Assembly (NCBI GenBank): GCA_964459305.1
Contig: CAYWNA010000029.1
Coordinates: 1-64,000, forward strand
From: CAYWNA01 sp964459305
Lineage (GTDB): Bacteria; Planctomycetota; Planctomycetia; Pirellulales; Pirellulaceae
DNA length: 64,000 nucleotides
Direction of reading: 5' to 3'
Part shown: positions 60,408-64,000 of the stretch, in pieces
How the letters are laid out: each line of letters opens with the position of its first letter
How positions within the stretch are numbered: the first letter of the stretch is position 1
Notes under the pieces: generated by a model
Told to the model about the DNA's origin: nothing
Seen by the model: the letters and a program-made list of their open reading frames with translations, nothing else
Database searches by the model: none
Position numbers and translations under genes: made by a program

Positions 60408-60453
60408 GGAGTACAGCCTTTAGGCTGCGGGGACAGGCTGAAGCCTGGACTCT
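60408..60453. repeat. Palindromic repeat R8
   Basis: GGAGTACAGCCTTTAGGCTG pairs imperfectly with CAGGCTGAAGCCTGGACTC. It lies between the DegT remnant and the DUF1080 gene. Confidence 0.7.
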
Positions 60454-60485
60454 AACAACGGGCAGAGAAATAGAAAGGGATATAA

Positions 60486-61160
60486 ATGCTTCGAGCAACC
60501 ATGGTGGTATCGCAACTGATTCTCCTTCTACCGTCGAGTGCGGTCGGTCAGGCGGCACCGGACGCAGATGCGGGTTACGAGGCGCTGTTCAACGGCCAAA
60601 ACCTCGATGGTTGGGTGTTGCGACGCGCCAACCGCAAAGGCTATGTCGTCGAAGACGGTCTGCTGATCAGCCCGGCTGATGGCGGCGGGTACTTATTCAC
60701 CGAGGACGAATACAGCGACTTCAGCCTGCGATTCGAGTTCCGCTTGTCGAAAGGAGCGAACAACGGAGTGGCAATACGGTGTCCGCTGTTGGACAATCGC
60801 CCAGCTTACGACGGGATCGAGATCCAGATCTTGGACAACGTCGGCTTCCCCCGGCAACTGCGTCCGACGCAGTGTCACGGCTCGATCTACGACGTCGTCG
60901 CGGCGAAACGTGGTGCATTGAAACCTGTCGGCGAGTGGAATGCCCAAGAGATCCTCTGCCGCGGACGCCGGATCACGGTCATCGTCAATGAGACGGTCAT
61001 CGTCGACGCCAATCTCGATGAGATCAGCGACGAAGCAACCGTCAAGAAGCATCCCGGCCTCCAACGCGCCAGCGGTCACATCGGCTTCCTGGGCCACGGC
61101 AGCCGGGTCGAATTCCGCAATATTCGCATCAGGAAGATAGAAGATACTCAACCGAAATAG
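60486..61160 (+). CDS. DUF1080 (3-keto-disaccharide hydrolase-like) secreted protein
   Basis: The protein has 224 residues, with AAAGGGAT before ATG 60486 and a signal peptide (MLRATMVVSQLILLLPSSAV). DUF1080 landmarks: ALFNGQNLDGWVLRRANRKG, VVEDGLLISPADGGGYLFTE, DFSLRFEFRLSKGANNGVAI, YDGIEIQILDNVG, CHGSIYDVVAAKRGALKPVG, NAQEILCRGRRITVIVNE and SGHIGFLGHGSRVEFRNI. It is a concanavalin A-like jelly-roll very common in planctomycetes; some members hydrolyse 3-keto-sugars. Two carbohydrate-related genes follow. Confidence 0.92.
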   Translation: MLRATMVVSQLILLLPSSAVGQAAPDADAGYEALFNGQNLDGWVLRRANRKGYVVEDGLLISPADGGGYLFTEDEYSDFSLRFEFRLSKGANNGVAIRCPLLDNRPAYDGIEIQILDNVGFPRQLRPTQCHGSIYDVVAAKRGALKPVGEWNAQEILCRGRRITVIVNETVIVDANLDEISDEATVKKHPGLQRASGHIGFLGHGSRVEFRNIRIRKIEDTQPK

Positions 61161-61295
61161 CCCCTGGACTAACGATCACGGCCAATTCGCGTTTGACCCG
61201 AAGGCGCTGGCGGGCAGTGGTGCGGACGTTCCCATCGCCCGCATCTCTGACCACGGGTGAAACCAAGGTCCAACCACAAGAGCAAGGAACCCACC

Positions 61296-62342
61296 ATGTC
61301 AGACTCGCCCGTTCGTTTTGGACTCATCGGTTACGGCGCTTGGGGCCTGCACCATGCGGCTTCGACAGCAAAAACGGACGGCGCGCAGCTTGTAGCCATC
61401 GCCGAACCGTCTGGGGAGTCGCAGAAAGCAGCTCGCGACGCGTATCCAGGCGTCGATGTGGTCGGCGACTATCGGGAATTGGTCGAGCGTGATGACTTGG
61501 ACGTCGTCGATGTCGTGGTACCCAATCGCCTACACCACGAGGTGGCCACAGCAGTACTCTCCTCCGGCAAGCATTTGCTGTTGGAAAAGCCCATGTGTCT
61601 GACCACGGCGGAGTGCGACGACGTGTTGCGATTGGCGAAGGAAAAGGACTTGCAGGTCGCGATCACTCACGAGTTCCGCTTGTCATCGTTGTGGGGCAAG
61701 GTGAAGGACTTGGTTGACGGCGGCCTGGTCGGCGACCCGCAGTACGTGCTGGTGGAACTGTCGCGCAATCCGTATCGACTTGGGGCCGATGGCTGGCGGT
61801 TCGACATCGACCGCGTCGGCGACTGGATCCTGGAAGAGCCTATCCACTTTTTCGACTTGGCACGCTGGTACCTGAGTTCCGTGGGAGAGCCGGAGTCGGT
61901 TTACGCGGCCGCCAACTCACGCCAACCGGGCCATCCGGAACTGCAGGACAACTGTAGCGCGATCATGAAGTTCACCGGCGGAGCCTACGCCGTCGTCTCG
62001 CAGACATTGGCCGCTTTCGAACACCATCAAACCGTGAAGCTGATCGGCACGAAGGGCGCCATTTGGGCGAGTTGGAGTGGTGCAATGGACCGCACCGAGC
62101 ATCCCACGTTCTTCCTGAAGGCCTTCGACGGCGAGAAGCTGGAAGAGTTGCCCATCACCCGCACCGCCGGCGAGTTGTTCGAGATGGAAGACCTGATCGC
62201 GGCCATGGTGGGCTCCATTCGCCACGGCAAGCCGATTCCGTGCACGGGCGAGGACGGCCGATGGTCCGTGGCCATGTGTCTGGCAACGCAGCGCTCGGTC
62301 GAAACGGGCCAGCCGGTGGCAATTGACGAGATTGCAGAATAG
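61296..62342 (+). CDS. Cytoplasmic Gfo/Idh/MocA family oxidoreductase
   Basis: The protein has 348 residues from ATG 61296, after AGCAAGGAACCC. It has no Tat signal, unlike the copy at 25925. The NAD(P)-binding motif is RFGLIGYGAWGLHHAASTAK, then VDVVVPNRLHHEVATAVL, HLLLEKPMCLTTAECDDVL with the EKP motif, and the C-terminal domain with WRFDIDRVGDWILEEPIHFF and FDLARWYLSSVGEPESVYAA carrying the HFFDLARW active-site histidine region. It should oxidise a sugar or cyclitol hydroxyl with NAD(P). It follows the DUF1080 gene by 135 bases. Confidence 0.92.
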   Translation: MSDSPVRFGLIGYGAWGLHHAASTAKTDGAQLVAIAEPSGESQKAARDAYPGVDVVGDYRELVERDDLDVVDVVVPNRLHHEVATAVLSSGKHLLLEKPMCLTTAECDDVLRLAKEKDLQVAITHEFRLSSLWGKVKDLVDGGLVGDPQYVLVELSRNPYRLGADGWRFDIDRVGDWILEEPIHFFDLARWYLSSVGEPESVYAAANSRQPGHPELQDNCSAIMKFTGGAYAVVSQTLAAFEHHQTVKLIGTKGAIWASWSGAMDRTEHPTFFLKAFDGEKLEELPITRTAGELFEMEDLIAAMVGSIRHGKPIPCTGEDGRWSVAMCLATQRSVETGQPVAIDEIAE

Positions 62343-62516
62343 TCCCACCGCCAAGTCCGCGGTGGGACAACACAGACGTGATCCCAAACAGTCTACGTTC
62401 AACCGCGAGCCGGAGGTGTGTGCGGCCGCATTGGCATCGGAGCCTGAGCACCAAGGCGAATCGCACCGAACGTTTTGGAAATGCAACCGCTTCTCGAACC
62501 GTGAAGGAGAGAAAAA

Positions 62517-63413
62517 ATGCCATCGATTTCGAGACGTTCCCTTCTCAAAGGGCTTGCCGCAACTCCGGCTCTGGCCGGCCTTTCGCCTGTTCCTGTGAGA
62601 CGGGCACGATCCGAGCAACCGGCCCGCTCCAAGTTCTCGGACGCCGGCTGGTGTTGGGACGGGCAAGGGTTTAACGGTGGAGTGAATCCGTCGATTTTCG
62701 GCACGGGCGAAGGCACCAAGTGGTTCGGGCTCAAGAAGACGGCCTTCATGTTTCATCCGAACACAGAATTGGCGCTGGAAAAGCTCCGCGGTTTTGATGA
62801 GGTTATCTGCGAGATCTCCAAGTGGAAAGTGCGCCGCTGCGAAAACGGGGTGGCCCACTATCTGGACGGCGCCATCGAGACGAAACGTCGCGAGGCCGCC
62901 ATCGTCGGACGGCTGTCGAAGTCTTTCCCCAACGTGTCGGGAGCGATTGACGACGATTTGCTGGGGATCATTCGGCGTGAGAAGATCACTCCCGAACAAT
63001 ACGGTCCCGTCTACGAAGCACTCAAGAAGGAGAACGGCGAACTGAAACTCTGGATCGTCGTTTACGACCGCGAACTGGACAAAAACCACTGGGCCGGTTT
63101 CGAACCATTTGCCGATGTGGTCAATCTGTGCGTGGGCAACCAAACGGAAAACTTCTCACGATTGGGACACTTCCTTGACCAGTCCGAGGAGATATTCCCG
63201 GGCAAACCGGTCAATCTGATCTATCGACTGAGGGACTTCGGAGCTCGACCGCTAGGGCCGGTGCCAATGGATCTGCTCGAACGGCACTGGAAGGACATCC
63301 TCGGATACGTCCGGCAGGGGCGATTGTGCGGTTACTCGATCCTAGGCGGATTCCTGATCGACATGCATCCCGAACAAGCTCGCTGGTTGCGTGATTTCAT
63401 CGCGGCCCATTGA
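62517..63413 (+). CDS. Tat-exported protein of unknown function
   Basis: The protein has 298 residues with a clear ribosome binding site (AAGGAG) and a twin-arginine signal (SRRSLLKGLAATPALAGL). The mature part is alpha/beta, with alternating strands such as ETKRREAAIVGRLSKSFPNV, GELKLWIVVYDRELDKNHWA and GKPVNLIYRLRDFGARPLG; the pattern suggests a TIM barrel. GWCWDGQGFNGGVNPSIFGT lies near the N-terminus. I recognise no family. Together with the preceding DUF1080 and Gfo/Idh/MocA genes it may form a carbohydrate-related cluster. Confidence 0.7.
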   Translation: MPSISRRSLLKGLAATPALAGLSPVPVRRARSEQPARSKFSDAGWCWDGQGFNGGVNPSIFGTGEGTKWFGLKKTAFMFHPNTELALEKLRGFDEVICEISKWKVRRCENGVAHYLDGAIETKRREAAIVGRLSKSFPNVSGAIDDDLLGIIRREKITPEQYGPVYEALKKENGELKLWIVVYDRELDKNHWAGFEPFADVVNLCVGNQTENFSRLGHFLDQSEEIFPGKPVNLIYRLRDFGARPLGPVPMDLLERHWKDILGYVRQGRLCGYSILGGFLIDMHPEQARWLRDFIAAH

Positions 63414-63533
63414 AGGGCGGCGAGGAAGGACAAACACCGCCAGCAGATTGGAGAGGGAGCACCACGACGAATCGTGCGATGCGGGTCTATCTACTGGCGG
63501 CGGCCTTGCCGCGGCGGTGTGCTGCCGAAGGAC

Positions 63534-64000
63534 CTACTTCACGGCCCAGAAGTCTAGCACGCGTACCTTGTCCAGCACGGGCTTGAGGACCGCGACGAAC
63601 GCCTTGTGATCCGGATGAGGAAGATAGGTCGCTCGACCCTCCTCTGAGCCGAAAGTGACCATGAAGCAATGGGTAAACCCATGGCTGTGACTTTCCGGAC
63701 TGTTGTTCGTGCCCCATTCGAAGGCTTTGATTGTGTCGATCTTGGACGGAAGCGCGACGAAAGCATCTTCGACCGCTTTCACGTCCTCGGCGGGCGCATC
63801 GTCCTTGAACTTGAAGAAGACCGCGTGCTTGAGTTCTTTCTCGATCGCGTTTTTCTGCTTTGTGCCCCAGTAGTCGATGACGAATACCTTGTCCATGTGC
63901 GGGCGCAGTACGCCACCGAACGCCTTGTGTTCATCGTGCGGCAGGTAGACGGCGCGTCCATCTTCGTTTTTGAAGGTGAGCAGAAAGCAGTGTGTAAAGC
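63534..64000 (-). CDS. Tandem Dabb (stress-responsive A/B barrel) domain protein, 5' end outside window
   Basis: The frame is open to the window edge; the visible part is about 155 residues. Two Dabb units are visible: the first ends FTHCFLLTFKNEDGRAVYLP with EHKAFGGVLRPHMDKVFVID and YWG; the second is LKHAVFFKFKDDAPAEDVKA through FTHCFMVTFGSEEGRATYLP and DHKAFVAVLKPVLDKVRVLD to FWAVK. The units are close duplicates, so a fold normally made by a dimer is built in one chain. Dabb proteins are small ferredoxin-like barrels with roles in stress response or as cyclases; no function is assigned here. An internal ATG at 63896 opens the second unit. Confidence 0.85.
   Translation of the reverse strand, partial: FTHCFLLTFKNEDGRAVYLPHDEHKAFGGVLRPHMDKVFVIDYWGTKQKNAIEKELKHAVFFKFKDDAPAEDVKAVEDAFVALPSKIDTIKAFEWGTNNSPESHSHGFTHCFMVTFGSEEGRATYLPHPDHKAFVAVLKPVLDKVRVLDFWAVK

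Noticed and set aside
61917..63143. 408-codon open frame on the minus strand
   Set aside because: It is antisense across two well-supported genes (Gfo/Idh/MocA and the Tat protein) and spans their gap.
1..64000. tRNA or rRNA genes
   Set aside because: I saw no cloverleaf with a conserved T-loop motif and no rRNA-like stretch on either strand, but a tRNA could be missed by eye.

Overview
The window looks like chromosomal DNA of a planctomycete, probably of the Pirellulales type. The evidence is moderately high GC; an ECF sigma factor overlapping a membrane Ser/Thr kinase gene; several secreted PQQ-type beta-propellers; Tat-exported Gfo/Idh/MocA and sugar-isomerase-like proteins; DUF1080 and SUMF1 proteins; two MoxR/DUF58 loci; and a tetrahydromethanopterin-pathway cyclohydrolase beside a RimK-like ligase. 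No rRNA, tRNA, CRISPR array, prophage or insertion-sequence transposase was recognised. Function calls rest on motifs read by eye, with no database search.

Layout. 1-1175: a cut LamG-domain gene and a frameshifted heparinase II/III remnant. 1208-2830: a secreted low-complexity protein (minus). 3533-11177: a methyltransferase/PQQ-propeller fusion, an ECF sigma factor and a Ser/Thr kinase in one tight unit, then a membrane sulfatase-like protein. 11259-15470: a PLP decarboxylase (minus), a small coiled-coil protein coupled to a second propeller, and a Tat sugar-isomerase-like protein. 15714-18652: a MoxR and DUF58 pair. 18729-19988: an MFS transporter (minus). 20392-23752: a PaaK-like ligase, a cysteine-desulfurase-like protein and a lipoyl-less E2-type acyltransferase; then an M3 oligopeptidase. 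25925-31791 (minus): Gfo/Idh/MocA, ApbE, SUMF1, and the RimK-like/Mch pair. 32075-38318: an MntR/DtxR regulator and a Bat-type operon (MoxR, DUF58, TPR/PpiC-like, BatD-like, BatA-like). 38336-41703: GalT and GH57. 41851-42465: a Uma2 gene with an in-frame stop. 42497-46583 (minus): NadC, an aminotransferase, a soluble histidine kinase, a small unknown and BioD. 46692-49745: ComEA-like HhH proteins, an unknown and a transglutaminase/TPR protein. 50101-50772: a second Uma2 gene with an in-frame stop. 50871-54135 (minus): RuvB and two zinc-ribbon membrane paralogues. 54514-56508: a NarL-type regulator and an enolase-superfamily enzyme. 56653-57605 (minus): rpsI and rplM. 57950-64000: a HExxH protein, a PEP-mutase/isocitrate-lyase family enzyme, a DegT remnant, DUF1080, Gfo/Idh/MocA, a Tat protein, and a tandem Dabb protein cut by the window end.

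The most striking feature beyond the genes is a rich set of short palindromic repeats (REP/MITE-like, 18-75 bp) of about eleven sequence types. One type is present four times with conserved arms. One copy of another type lies in frame inside the lipoprotein signal sequence of the BatD-like gene, adding exactly 18 codons. Others appear to supply the stop codons of rplM and of an unknown gene, or sit where one coding frame runs into ruvB. The second notable pattern is two Uma2-family genes, each broken by one in-frame TGA at a similar place.
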